From positions 1 through 64,000 of the forward strand of contig VOPT01000012.1 in the NCBI GenBank assembly GCA_009594865.1: DNA of 64,000 nt, read 5' to 3'. Under the pieces are notes generated by a model, which worked only from the letters and a program-made list of their open reading frames with translations, was not told where the DNA came from and ran no database searches. Source of the stretch: Nitrospira sp. (lineage in GTDB: Bacteria; Nitrospirota; Nitrospiria; Nitrospirales; Nitrospiraceae). Both the position numbers and the translations under genes were made by a program. Position 1 is the stretch's first letter. Each line of letters starts with the position of its first letter. Shown here one piece after another: positions 1-8,928 of the stretch.

Positions 1-72
1 TCCTGCGTCGCGGGGCTCCGAGGGGTGGCCGGATTCGCTCGGAATCGGTGGCCGGATTCAGCGGAATACGCA
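1..72. mobile_element. Possible terminal end of an IS21-family-like insertion sequence
   Basis: Two direct copies of the 13-mer GGTGGCCGGATTC lie at 24-36 and 47-59, each followed within a few bases by a CGGAA motif, and the segment ends at ...TACGCA (72). Tandem subterminal repeats of this kind and a terminal CA are, from memory, typical of IS21-family ends. The body of the element, with its transposase genes, would lie left of the window, so this is only an end. It abuts the truncated HNH reading frame that follows, which fits an insertion that removed that gene's 5' part. The family assignment was not checked. Confidence 0.42.
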
Positions 73-74
73 CT

Positions 75-203
75 TTAAGTTCGGTTTCACATAAGGGTAT
101 TCGAAACAAACTTACTGATCTCGCTGTAGTGTGTGCGAATTGTCATGTAATGATCCATAAAGGAGGTGAATGCAGGCCGTTAGAGAACCTAATCCCTGAG
201 TGA
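75..203 (+). pseudogene. C-terminal remnant of an HNH endonuclease
   Basis: An open frame without a start codon runs from the putative insertion-sequence end to TGA at 201-203. Its last part reads VVCANCHVMIHKGG followed by ECRPLENLIPE. The CxxCHxxIHxGGE-RPL pattern is the zinc/catalytic C-terminal end of HNH endonucleases of the McrA or restriction type. Only about 42 codons remain and the N-terminal HNH histidines are missing, so the gene is broken. The remnant is too short for the usual long-ORF criterion but has a clear family signature. It suggests that a restriction or homing-type nuclease once lay here. Confidence 0.55.
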
Positions 204-315
204 TCTCATGCGTAGGCGTGGCTCTCATGAATCGATGATGTCGGCGATAGATCTCAATGATTTTGTCGATCGGCACCCTCAACCAAGCTCGCGCTCGGAT
301 CGGGGAAATGGTTTG

Positions 316-609
316 TTAGCGATTCGCCGTGACCGCGAGCCGGAATCCCAAGGCGTGGAGGAGGGCATCCAGGCTTCTGAGTTCGGGGTTGCCGCGATCG
401 GAGAGCATCCTATACAGGCTTTCGCGGTTTAGTTTCGCCTTGTCGGCAAGTTGTGCGATCCCGCCTTGCGCTTCAGCCACGTTTCTCAGTGCGAGTAAGA
501 ACAGCTCAGGATCATCCTCCTCCAATGCCGCATTCAAATACTGTTCAGCCTCCCCCGAATCCCGAAGGCTCTGAATCAGATCCGGCTGATACGCTCTGCT
601 CTTTTTCAT
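316..609 (-). CDS. HigA-like antitoxin (helix-turn-helix)
   Basis: 97 aa from the ATG at 609, which overlaps the toxin stop as ATGA and so implies translational coupling. The C-terminal half (GGIAQLADKAKLNRESLYRM, then RSLDALLHALGFRLAV) is a Cro/C1-type helix-turn-helix typical of the 'probable addiction module antidote protein' family. The N-terminal half is acidic (EEDDPELFLLALRNVAEA) and would wrap the toxin. The order toxin first, antitoxin second is that of HigBA-type modules. A longer frame opens at 633, but its first eight residues lie inside the toxin gene and are unlikely to be used. The antitoxin should neutralise the RelE-fold toxin and, with it, repress the promoter at 945-973. 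Confidence 0.82.
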   Translation of the reverse strand: MKKSRAYQPDLIQSLRDSGEAEQYLNAALEEDDPELFLLALRNVAEAQGGIAQLADKAKLNRESLYRMLSDRGNPELRSLDALLHALGFRLAVTANR

Positions 610-938
610 GAGCTTCTCCTGTAGTCGTTCCAATATCGTTGGGCTGCTTGAATGTCTTTGGTCTGGGTGCCCTTATCACCTCCACAAAGAAGCAGCACGA
701 TCCTTTCCCCGTCTTGCCCGAAATACACTCGAAAGCCTGGACCGTAATCGATGCGGAGTTCCTGTATGCCGCCTCCCACACCATGGCAATCGCCGAAGTT
801 TCCTAAGCTCACTCGATCTAACCGTACGCGAATCTTCGCTCGTGCCTTCTGATCCTGCAGGGAGTTCAGCCATTCGGTCAATGGTTCACGGCCCTCTGCC
901 GTGACGTAGATGTGCAAATCTTTCTGGGTGGCCTCCAC
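606..938 (-). CDS. HigB/RelE-like toxin (addiction module killer protein)
   Basis: 110 aa starting with GTG at 938. The motifs EPLTEWLNSLQD near the N-terminus, the basic stretch KARAKIRVRLDRVSLGNFGD, the ELRIDYGPGFRVYF segment and the C-terminal IVLLLCGGDKGTQTKDIQAA are hallmarks of the RelE/HigB-like 'putative addiction module killer' family (phage Gp49-like). Members cleave mRNA, usually on the ribosome. It is the first gene of a two-gene operon with the antitoxin. No Shine-Dalgarno sequence is visible, and the best -10 candidate lies only 6 nt upstream of the GTG, so the transcript may be nearly leaderless. The function is known for the family and inferred here. Confidence 0.82.
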   Translation of the reverse strand: MEATQKDLHIYVTAEGREPLTEWLNSLQDQKARAKIRVRLDRVSLGNFGDCHGVGGGIQELRIDYGPGFRVYFGQDGERIVLLLCGGDKGTQTKDIQAAQRYWNDYRRSS

Positions 939-944
939 GAATCA

Positions 945-973
945 AGTGTAGCTTATAAGCTACTGCCTGGCAA
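945..973 (-). promoter_or_regulatory. Toxin-antitoxin promoter with palindromic operator
   Basis: Reading on the minus strand, TTGCCA (973-968) and TACACT (950-945) are 17 bp apart and fit a sigma-70 promoter. A perfect 16-bp palindrome, GTAGCTTATAAGCTAC (948-963), occupies the spacer and overlaps the -10. This is where an autorepressing antitoxin would bind. Transcription would begin at about the GTG start codon (938). Confidence 0.55.
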
Positions 974-1045
974 TAGGGAGCACTGACAGTCGGCGGGAAT
1001 GGGACGAGGCTTTCACAAAGTTTGCACCAGTTGGTCGAAGGATGA

Positions 1046-2758
1046 TCATTCTTTCTTTTCCGCCACATCGAACTCCAATCCGCTTGAGCCTTCTCCGCGA
1101 CCTGGTCCCTTGCGCCGGCCGATCCAGAGGTGCGTCGAGCCATCGATCCAGCGCGCATATTGATAGGTTCTGGTAACGCGCGCGCCTTCGCGTGGGACTT
1201 CCTCTTCGTACAGCAAGAGTTCTCGGTTGGGTTCAAGGAGTCGTCCCTGTGGACGTTGCGCGCCCTGAATGCCGCCTTCGCCGAATGCCGGGAGTGCGCC
1301 GCGTTTGAGCCGCAAGGCATTGCCGTCTTTGACCGGCAGCAACGGAATCCAGTAGTCCGGCACCGTCGTGCCGAGCCTGTAGATCAGCGGATCGCCTTCA
1401 TTGCCGGCGGAAGGGGAGGGCGGCTGCGCCGCCAACGTCTCTTGATAGGCTTCATGCCGATCCATTGGCCGGCCGGCGGCGCTTTCAACGACGCGCTCAA
1501 CAGCCCAGGCGACGTTGGCCATTTCATCTCGCAACAACGACACGTCTTCCACCGGTTGGCTTTCCAAGAGCGGGCCCAGCACCGGTGGCAGGAAGAACAA
1601 TTTCTGGGTATCGTTCGTCAGGCTGAACATGCGCCAGGGTGACGCGGGGCCATCCACTTCGCTGGCGTGCGGGATGAGGAAGCGTTCGCCAAACGTGTTG
1701 GTGACGACAAGCGTGCGGATCTGTGAGAGGGTGCCCACCGCCAGTTCGACTGGCAGCAGGAACCAATCGTTGCTGTATTCCAGGGCGAACTTCACGAGCA
1801 GCATGCGGGCCAGGTCCTGCGGCGCCGCTTGGATACTCGCAAAGTTCACGGCGCCGTCTTCGAATTCCCATAGGCGCGCGGATGGCATGCCGCGAAACGA
1901 GACCGGCGTGGGAAGAAACGCGTCGCTGAGGGAGGTGGGGCGTTCGGTGGCACCCAAGCCGCTTCCAGCACTCGTCGTGAACGAAAACCAGTCCAGCCGT
2001 CCATCGAGATATTCCGGCGCGGTCAGCACCACTTCGCTCGACGTCGTCTTGGCGGAGATGCTCAGCGCGTACTCCATCCGTTCAGGGATCCAGGCAGAGG
2101 GGGCGGCGCCCTGTTGAAAAAGACTATCCACCCATGTCAGCCAGGTCGTGAAGATGCCGATGACCGTTGGTCGATCTCCTGCGGCAATCTGATCGAACGG
2201 CGATTCACGAAATATCTCATTCACAGTGTTGCCGGCCTGCAGCACTTTCAGGCGTGCGGCGAACCGCAGCCCATCGATGGTGCGTCTAGCCAGCACGCGA
2301 ATGAACGACAGGCTCGCCGCGTCGATCTGTTTGGCCTGTTCAGGAGTGGGAGCGGCTAGTACGTAGGCGCTTGCCAACCACTGCGCGCGGGTGGGGCCGA
2401 GCCTGGCTGTTTCCAGCAAGCGGAGCAGGTGCCGTCCGGATTCAGCGGCCAGCCGCCAATTGGGACGTGAGTCGTCTGTGACCGGTTCCGCCTCTACCAG
2501 CGTTTCCAATGCCAGGCTGTTGGCTGCGTACGGTCTTGCCGGATGTGGGCCGGAGCGTGGCCCCGGTTGATAGCGGGTGACGGCAGCGGTGTCCACGATC
2601 ACCTGCGCTGCAGCCGGTGATCCGGCATCGGCGCCATTGAATTCGCCGAATTGCCATTGGCGTCCCAGCATCCAGAGCGGATCGTGGATGCGCGCCTGCA
2701 ATCCGTCCTGCAAGTCGGGGTTTTGGGTGCTGAGGTCGAGTCTGATTCGGGAGGCCAT
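1046..2758 (-). CDS. 570-aa conserved protein of unknown function, last gene of the 8-gene cluster
   Basis: No signal peptide or membrane segment is visible. The N-terminus carries RIHDPLWMLGRQWQFGEF followed by GADAGSP (about residues 23-47). I recall similar DPLW-RQWQFGE-DAGSP motifs from uncharacterised proteins in distantly related bacteria, but know no function. The rest is mixed alpha/beta with many Trp and Phe (LDWFSFTTS, SNDWFLLPVELAVG, DYWIPLLPV), and the C-terminus is charged (FDVAEKKE). It starts 2 bp after the stop of the 1771-aa gene, so the two are almost certainly cotranscribed. As the distal gene it may be a partner of the 1771-aa and 869-aa proteins. No enzymatic motif was recognised. 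Confidence 0.85.
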   Translation of the reverse strand: MASRIRLDLSTQNPDLQDGLQARIHDPLWMLGRQWQFGEFNGADAGSPAAAQVIVDTAAVTRYQPGPRSGPHPARPYAANSLALETLVEAEPVTDDSRPNWRLAAESGRHLLRLLETARLGPTRAQWLASAYVLAAPTPEQAKQIDAASLSFIRVLARRTIDGLRFAARLKVLQAGNTVNEIFRESPFDQIAAGDRPTVIGIFTTWLTWVDSLFQQGAAPSAWIPERMEYALSISAKTTSSEVVLTAPEYLDGRLDWFSFTTSAGSGLGATERPTSLSDAFLPTPVSFRGMPSARLWEFEDGAVNFASIQAAPQDLARMLLVKFALEYSNDWFLLPVELAVGTLSQIRTLVVTNTFGERFLIPHASEVDGPASPWRMFSLTNDTQKLFFLPPVLGPLLESQPVEDVSLLRDEMANVAWAVERVVESAAGRPMDRHEAYQETLAAQPPSPSAGNEGDPLIYRLGTTVPDYWIPLLPVKDGNALRLKRGALPAFGEGGIQGAQRPQGRLLEPNRELLLYEEEVPREGARVTRTYQYARWIDGSTHLWIGRRKGPGRGEGSSGLEFDVAEKKE

Positions 2759-2760
2759 GC

Positions 2761-5700
2761 CTATGCTCCTATTGCCGGATCAATCACGCTGGTAAAGTCG
2801 AGGGTGCCGCCGGTAAACAGCAGCGCCGGGGCCGATGCGGCCTGCTCGCCGGAACCAACCGGCTGCAACGCGCGCTTACCGGCACGATCCCATGTCGCCA
2901 TGCCATCGAAGAGGGTGAAGGCCATGCCGTCCACCAGCCGTCCTTCGAGCCCGACGATTGCGGCCGGCACCTCGAGACGCACCCATCTGCCCGGCGGAGG
3001 CAATGGGCCCATGTATTGCCGGCTCACGGTATTGTCGGTCCCCCAGGGAATGAGATTGTCCCCCCAGTAGGCGCGATGCTCCCAACTGCCGTCAAACCAC
3101 TGCAACATGACCTGGCGCGGCATCCGCGCGGGATCGAGGTAGATGTGGGCGAAGAGGCGGTCCCCCACACTCACGAACAGCGGAGCCTTCGCGCCTCTGA
3201 AATAATGCTGATGCGTGCCGGCGGCGACAACAGATTGATGCGCGCGCGTGCCTGACAAGGGTTCCGGTTTCATGCGAATCCAGGTCCAGGTTTCGCCGTC
3301 ACCGAATGGAGCCGCACCTTCCGGCAGTTGATCCTCCACCCATATCACTTCGTCACCGCTGTCCGGTGCCACGGCGCGGAGTCTGGCCAGGTCCATCGTC
3401 TCCTGCAGCACGGCTTCCAGACTGTTCAGGTCCCAGGTTGCACGCCGGTCCGATGGCACGGCCAGCAGCAGCGCCTGCGGGGGCGCACTGTTCGGTTGAT
3501 CGTAATGGAATGTCACGCCTGTCGTCTCGCGGGGGCTCGGCACCGTCTCCACCCAGTCATCGAGCAGGAGGCCGGCGAATGGTTGATCGAAGCGGGGTGG
3601 TTGCGCCGACGACATTTGCGCCACGAGTGACACACGCCCGCGTGGAAATGGCTGGTCCGGCTTGGGCGGTAGAGCCACCCAGAGATCCTGTGCCTGAAAG
3701 GGGAGTTGTCCGACGTGGAAACGGAGTGCGGCGCTGCCCACGGTTTCGCCATAGAGCAAGGCTTCATTGAGGCGCGTGGCGCCAGGCCTGAGGTAGGCGG
3801 CGCGCTGAAACCACGTGATGGCGGCCATCGGGTCTTGCCCTTGAAGCGAAAGACTCGCGGCGAACGTCTCATTCAGCTGCGCGGCGTTGGTTGCGGTCAT
3901 GCGGGGCAACGCCAGAAAATCCTGACCGAAGATGATGCGGAATCGAGCCAGGTCGTGATCGCGCCGTTCCTCCAGTGTGGCATTCGCACGGACGAACGCC
4001 TGCTCGGATTCGGCTACACGGCTCAGACGCCGTTGTGCCTCGAGCAGGACTGATCGCGCCTGGGTCAGCAGCATCGAACGTGCTTCTGCTCCTGTCCCGC
4101 CGATGTCCATCGGCACCGCGCTCGGTATGCCGAAGCTCGCCAAGCTGAACAGCGCGCGGCGAACGTCGTCGAGATTGGCGGTCATATCGTCCGACGGCGG
4201 CGCAGGGAGGAGGCCGTTCAGGACGCGATGCACATCTGTCAGGGCTTGCACCGAACGCGTGACGCGGCCGGCAAACTCCACATGGTCCAGCCCTGACTCG
4301 GCGGGTGATTCAGGCAACGACAGGTCGCGTCCGTCGAGCGAGCGGGCATTGCTGAGCAGCTTACGCACTGTGGTTGCGACCTCGCACCATTCCGTCACGC
4401 TCACCATATCCGCTGCCCAATTGTTGTCGCGCTCGAATTGCAGTCGAATGATCGCATCCGGCGGGATCGTTGCGGGACGGGTCTGCTGCAGGACGAACCG
4501 CCAGCGTTGTTCCAGTGCGGCTTGCTGTGCTTTTGCGCTGCCTTCGGCGAGGTAGACGGCATCCAGCGGTGCCAGTCCAAGCGATGTCAACGAACTCTCA
4601 ACGGTCTGATACATGTGTCCGCTCTGCTCATCGACGTAGTCAGCCTTACAACGGACCTGGGCCGGATTGGGCAGGAGCGTGGCTACCCAGGCATTGAGGA
4701 TCGGTTCGGCGTGGGCACGTGGCGACGGGGTGTTCGTGGGCCAAGTGGAGGGTGGCGTCCCGTCGGTCGCTGGGAACAGCGTGCAGAGGCGATGCGTCAA
4801 TCCGATGCCGCTCCTGGGCGTGCGGATCACTTCCAGCTCGGGCGGCGGCACTTCACCCGCGGCAATGGCATCCAAGGTGGCGCCGGAGCGAAGAGGATTG
4901 CCTTGCACGATTTGGTAGACGCTCTCGGCCACGACGCTGTCACCCACGGAGTCGACCAGATCGTCGAGTGTCTTGAGCACGTCCACGAGTGCCGTAAACT
5001 CCGCGCTGCCGGGTGGTGGAAATCCCAAGGTCGCGTTGCCGAACGGCACAGTGGTCACATCCCACGGCGTCTGCGGCGCCTGGCGTTGCTGGCTCGCCGT
5101 CCATCGCCGATGCAGGGCCAGTCCATCGACCACGGTGGCAGCCGGCAGCGATTTCAGTGCGTCATTCCATTGCGCCGCGAGGCGCGTGGCGAGGGTTGCC
5201 CTGGCGGCGAGGAGATCGGCCATGGCTTTGCCGCGTTGCCCCCCTTCTTTGGCGAGAGCCTGGCGGTCAAGCTCGGCCGCGAGCGTGTCTTGTCGTGTTG
5301 CCATCTGCTGTGCAGCGGGAATCGAGTCCGGATCGGCGGCATTGAGCAATTTCGCCTGGCCCCGTTCAGCCAGGAGACGTGTTCCTTCCTGGGCGCTGAC
5401 GGTCTGCTGAGCGGCGGCGGCCTGGGCCACGGCGGTGGCCTGAGCCTGCGTCAGCTGGTCCACGCGGTTTTCCCAGTCGTCCAAATCCCGTGGTTCCAGC
5501 AACTGGATGGCGTACCGGCGCGCCGCAGGTTGCGTCACCTTGCCCTCCGGTTTCGCCGCCTGTTGTTGCGCCAGCACCTGAGCCGCCTGCGTCACCAGTA
5601 CCTGAGCTGCCTGCGCCTGTTGCGCCAGCGTGGCGATGGTGCCCAGTGCGGCGCGATAGGTTTGCTCGCGTCGTTCCCGTTCAGCCTTCAAGCCACGAGC

Positions 5701-8076
5701 GTCTTCGGCCCGGCGCAGGGCCTGGTCACGTTGCGCCGTCAGCAGCGTCACTTCGTGGGCCAGCTTCTCGGTGCGCGTGATGGTGTCCCGGATGCCGGCG
5801 AAGCGGTCGGTGTCGGTGAAGCTGGTGAGTGCGCGGAAGCGTTGAATGTAGCGGTCCAAGCCTCGTTCGTGGAGGATGCGCTCGAAGCGGTACCCGAGCA
5901 GCGCGCTCAAGGACTGCCCCTGGCGCACGCCGTCGAGCAGCCATTTGGCGCGATGAACCCGTTCAGACGACAGGTCTACTGCAAAAGGAGTGGCGCCGGA
6001 TGCGCGCGACGCTTGTGACAGGTAGCCGCTCCGCAGCACGGCGGCGGCGGCCGCATGTCCCAGGGACGGGGCATGGACGAAACCCTTGTTCTGCGCCGAG
6101 CGTGAAACCGGCGCGGTGACACCGGCCGGTGGTGCAGGGATTGGTTGGGCGGGGGCCGCACGCCGAACCTGTTCCACCCAGCCATAGGCGCCGAGCCTGA
6201 TGCCGCTGGGTGCTGCCTGTCGCATCGTGGCGAGCCGTCGCGTCGCCAAGGACGTGCCCCAGGCATCGAGGCGGTAGGTGACGAGATCCAACACCTCCGC
6301 CAGCAACTGTTGTCGAACCGGTTCGGGGAGGGCGGTCAATTCATCCAGGGCCGGCTCATGCGGGGTTGAAAGGGCGCGAGTGAAGAGCAGCGTTCGGAGA
6401 GCTTGGGTGAGCAGCCGTTGCGGCACCGGCGGTTGTTGGATCGAAACTTCAGGAAATTCCCGCAGGGTATAACGGCAGGCGTTCCCTTCCTGCGCCAGCA
6501 GCACGACGGGATTGGATTCCAGCGTGGTCTGGAGGGCTTCTGGTACCTGGCGGCGTCGTGTCAGCCGTTGGGCGTGCCACCATGCGGCCAGCGTCCTATC
6601 CGGATCCTGATCGGTCGTCGAGCTCCAGCGGTCGAGTGCCGCCACCGGCAGCAGGCCGTAGGGCTGCTTGTCGACTCGCAGGACCGGCAGTGGTCCGCGG
6701 GCCCTGACATATTTCGCGAAATGCTCGCGTAGCATGTCGGCTCCCGTTGCGCCGAGCAGTTGTCGCAGCAGGGGACTGTCACAGATTGCGAGCAGGGCTG
6801 CCTGCATGAGCGAGGATCGGCGTTGTTCCGCTCCGTCGGCCCCGCGAACGTGGGCAAAGACGGCTGCCGGCAGGCCTAGCGCCTGTGCGAGCAAGTCACC
6901 ATCGGAGCCGGGGCGGATCAGCGAGGCGCCCAGCTCGACGCCCATGCTGCCGGCCGCGTCGCGCCCGGTCGAGCGATAGCCGGCCGGTGAGTCTGCTGTG
7001 TTATTCGTCGGCGCCTGTTGCTCGACGAGCGCGAGACTGCCGGTGTAATGGTGGGCGTCGAACAATTCGACCAATCGCCCGGCGGTGGTCGGGGCGTCCC
7101 ACGATGCCCGTAGGCCAAGTACCACAATCCGATCGAATCCTGCCTGTGCGTCTTCTTCGTTGATCGGAATACGTAGTCCCATTCCAATCGACTCGGCTGC
7201 CTCGAAATCCGTGATCCACGTTATCCCTTCGTCGACGGCCGGCAATCCATTGCTGCCGAGCGGGTCTGCCCCACGCGGGTTGGGCCCGACCGCGACCGTC
7301 TCCGCGATTGGCTTGCTCCACGCGGTGACGCGAACCGCGTCGCCACGATACCCGATGGCGACCCAGCGATCCGGCAGCACCTTCGTGTAGGGCGCACGCG
7401 TCCAGCTCTCGTCCTTACGGGGCACCGTTCCAGCTTGGGCGGGATCGAGGACGCGAGCGATCCAGGCGGCGCGAGGGGTGCCGAATTGTTCGATGAGTGG
7501 TTGCCAGCCTTGCCGAATATGCTCTTGCCGATCCGTGCCCGCAGGGGCGGCCGCGGCATGGGCCCAGAACTCCTTGCCGCGAAGTTCCTCCTCTGGCGTG
7601 AGGGCCGGCTCATGGCTATCAACATGGATGTCGTCGGGATAGACGCGGAGGAGAAGATCGGTACCCGGTCCCGTTCGCCTCGCGGTAAACCTGGTTTCCA
7701 CGCGGATGGGGAACAGGAGCAATGGATGCGTGGTCGCGACCATCCCGCTGAGACGATCTGTACCAAGGAGTCTGGCCGTCGCGGCATCGCGGGCGGCTCG
7801 GTGCTCGTCCACCTGCGCCGATAGTGCCGCGACTTCGGCTCGTTTGCGAGTCACCGTGTCCTGCGTGGACGTGATTCGTGCATTGACCTGGGCCAATTCT
7901 GCTTGATACAGCGCCCGTTGCTGGATGAGCAGGGCAGCCCGCCGCTGTGCAGCTTGAGCGCGGGCGACGGCCCGGTCGTGGGCCAACTGCAACTGCCGGA
8001 GTTTCGTCGCCCAGGCCCGAAGCACTGCCGGGGGCACCCGAGCAGGGATATCTGATCCTTCGTCGATCGGTCTCAC
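2761..8076 (-). CDS. 1771-aa giant protein with coiled coils and a C-terminal jelly-roll-like module
   Basis: Largest gene of the window. Residues ~25-105 form an Ala/Gln/Arg-rich coiled coil. A segment starting TTHPLLLFPIRVETRF (~113 on) and running through RVYPDDIHVDSHEPALT looks like a conserved core. KQPYGLLPVAALDRW lies near 475. A second long coiled coil spans about 760-960. The last ~180 residues (VIWVEDQLPEGA ... GTHQHYF ... LQWFDGSWEHRAYWGDN ... WGTDNTVSRQYMGPLP) resemble, from memory, a beta-sandwich module at the ends of secreted planctomycete and acidobacterial proteins. No signal peptide or transmembrane helix is seen. It lies 16 bp after the small coiled-coil gene and 2 bp before the 570-aa gene. 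Function unknown; size and coiled coils suggest a structural or scaffolding role. Confidence 0.85.
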   Translation of the reverse strand: MRPIDEGSDIPARVPPAVLRAWATKLRQLQLAHDRAVARAQAAQRRAALLIQQRALYQAELAQVNARITSTQDTVTRKRAEVAALSAQVDEHRAARDAATARLLGTDRLSGMVATTHPLLLFPIRVETRFTARRTGPGTDLLLRVYPDDIHVDSHEPALTPEEELRGKEFWAHAAAAPAGTDRQEHIRQGWQPLIEQFGTPRAAWIARVLDPAQAGTVPRKDESWTRAPYTKVLPDRWVAIGYRGDAVRVTAWSKPIAETVAVGPNPRGADPLGSNGLPAVDEGITWITDFEAAESIGMGLRIPINEEDAQAGFDRIVVLGLRASWDAPTTAGRLVELFDAHHYTGSLALVEQQAPTNNTADSPAGYRSTGRDAAGSMGVELGASLIRPGSDGDLLAQALGLPAAVFAHVRGADGAEQRRSSLMQAALLAICDSPLLRQLLGATGADMLREHFAKYVRARGPLPVLRVDKQPYGLLPVAALDRWSSTTDQDPDRTLAAWWHAQRLTRRRQVPEALQTTLESNPVVLLAQEGNACRYTLREFPEVSIQQPPVPQRLLTQALRTLLFTRALSTPHEPALDELTALPEPVRQQLLAEVLDLVTYRLDAWGTSLATRRLATMRQAAPSGIRLGAYGWVEQVRRAAPAQPIPAPPAGVTAPVSRSAQNKGFVHAPSLGHAAAAAVLRSGYLSQASRASGATPFAVDLSSERVHRAKWLLDGVRQGQSLSALLGYRFERILHERGLDRYIQRFRALTSFTDTDRFAGIRDTITRTEKLAHEVTLLTAQRDQALRRAEDARGLKAERERREQTYRAALGTIATLAQQAQAAQVLVTQAAQVLAQQQAAKPEGKVTQPAARRYAIQLLEPRDLDDWENRVDQLTQAQATAVAQAAAAQQTVSAQEGTRLLAERGQAKLLNAADPDSIPAAQQMATRQDTLAAELDRQALAKEGGQRGKAMADLLAARATLATRLAAQWNDALKSLPAATVVDGLALHRRWTASQQRQAPQTPWDVTTVPFGNATLGFPPPGSAEFTALVDVLKTLDDLVDSVGDSVVAESVYQIVQGNPLRSGATLDAIAAGEVPPPELEVIRTPRSGIGLTHRLCTLFPATDGTPPSTWPTNTPSPRAHAEPILNAWVATLLPNPAQVRCKADYVDEQSGHMYQTVESSLTSLGLAPLDAVYLAEGSAKAQQAALEQRWRFVLQQTRPATIPPDAIIRLQFERDNNWAADMVSVTEWCEVATTVRKLLSNARSLDGRDLSLPESPAESGLDHVEFAGRVTRSVQALTDVHRVLNGLLPAPPSDDMTANLDDVRRALFSLASFGIPSAVPMDIGGTGAEARSMLLTQARSVLLEAQRRLSRVAESEQAFVRANATLEERRDHDLARFRIIFGQDFLALPRMTATNAAQLNETFAASLSLQGQDPMAAITWFQRAAYLRPGATRLNEALLYGETVGSAALRFHVGQLPFQAQDLWVALPPKPDQPFPRGRVSLVAQMSSAQPPRFDQPFAGLLLDDWVETVPSPRETTGVTFHYDQPNSAPPQALLLAVPSDRRATWDLNSLEAVLQETMDLARLRAVAPDSGDEVIWVEDQLPEGAAPFGDGETWTWIRMKPEPLSGTRAHQSVVAAGTHQHYFRGAKAPLFVSVGDRLFAHIYLDPARMPRQVMLQWFDGSWEHRAYWGDNLIPWGTDNTVSRQYMGPLPPPGRWVRLEVPAAIVGLEGRLVDGMAFTLFDGMATWDRAGKRALQPVGSGEQAASAPALLFTGGTLDFTSVIDPAIGA

Positions 8077-8092
8077 TCCGTTGGTCCTTTCC

Positions 8093-8908
8093 TCAACCTA
8101 GTGGCCCATCCTGTAACAGTGTCGTGACTTCCGCTTCGGCTGCCGTCAACGCCTCTTGTGCCGCCGCGGCCTGCGCTTCCGCTTCCGGGATTTGCGTGGC
8201 CAGGTTAGCCAGGAGCGTCATCAGCTCGTTGCGCCTGGTGATCGAGCTGGCGAGGAGCGCCTCGGCATCCTCTAATTCGAAGCGCGTCACCAGGTGTGAT
8301 TCTTCCACTGTGGCGGTGCGGGCCGAGAGTTGGGCCGCCACCTGTTGCAGCGCCGCTCTGTTCAGCGGGTCGCGGGTGATCTCGCTGTTGATGCGTTCGA
8401 GATCGGTGAGTCCTGTTTGGAGTTCCTGCCGGCGAGGCTGGAGAGTAGCGATTGCGGCTTGGGTCGCTTGTACCGCGGCCGTCGCCGCCGCAATCTGGCG
8501 ATCTGCAGCCTGTACTTGCGCCTGCGCTTGCGCCACGCCCTGCTGCGCTTCGGTGACTTTCGCATGGGCGGCGCTTGCGGCGGTCTGGGCCAGGGTCAGT
8601 CTTTTTCGCAGGGCGGCGAGGCGTGCTCTCCAGGTGGCGGGAGGGATGCCTTGCGGTGGTTCGGAGGCATCGAGCAGATCCTGTTGCGCATCTGCGACCT
8701 GTGCATCCGCCGCATCGGCGGCGGCCTGTAACGGTGCGACGCGCGTCTGAGCCTGCGTGACACCGGTCTGCGCGCTGGTGCGCTGGGTTTGCGCCGCCGT
8801 CACCGCCTGCTGCTGGGTGGTCAGTTGAGTCGTCAACGCTGCCTGTTGCGCGGCCAAGGCCTGCAGCGCTGTCTGGAGCCGTGCGGTTTCTTGTTGCAAA
8901 AATGGCAT
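8093..8908 (-). CDS. Coiled-coil protein, Ala/Gln/Thr-rich (271 aa)
   Basis: The start is set at ATG 8908 (MPFLQQETARLQTALQ), preceded by a GGAAAGAG ribosome-binding site and 20 bp after the stop of the 869-aa gene. A longer frame to 9121 would run far into that gene. Almost the whole protein is heptad-like and rich in Ala, Gln and Thr (QALAAQQAALTTQLTTQQQA; AAATAAVQATQAAIATLQ), with a short break near EPPQGIPPATWRARLAAL. It has no signal peptide and no catalytic motif. Its composition resembles the coiled-coil parts of the downstream 1771-aa protein, so the two may co-assemble. Function unknown. Confidence 0.8.
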   Translation of the reverse strand: MPFLQQETARLQTALQALAAQQAALTTQLTTQQQAVTAAQTQRTSAQTGVTQAQTRVAPLQAAADAADAQVADAQQDLLDASEPPQGIPPATWRARLAALRKRLTLAQTAASAAHAKVTEAQQGVAQAQAQVQAADRQIAAATAAVQATQAAIATLQPRRQELQTGLTDLERINSEITRDPLNRAALQQVAAQLSARTATVEESHLVTRFELEDAEALLASSITRRNELMTLLANLATQIPEAEAQAAAAQEALTAAEAEVTTLLQDGPLG

Positions 8909-8928
8909 GGTGTCGTCTCTTTCCGTCG

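Noticed and set aside
4438..6018. 526-aa plus-strand frame within the 1771-aa gene
   Set aside because: It lies fully antisense to a coding region with strong, family-like protein sequence. Its own translation is Arg/Gly-biased without domains and is explained by high GC.
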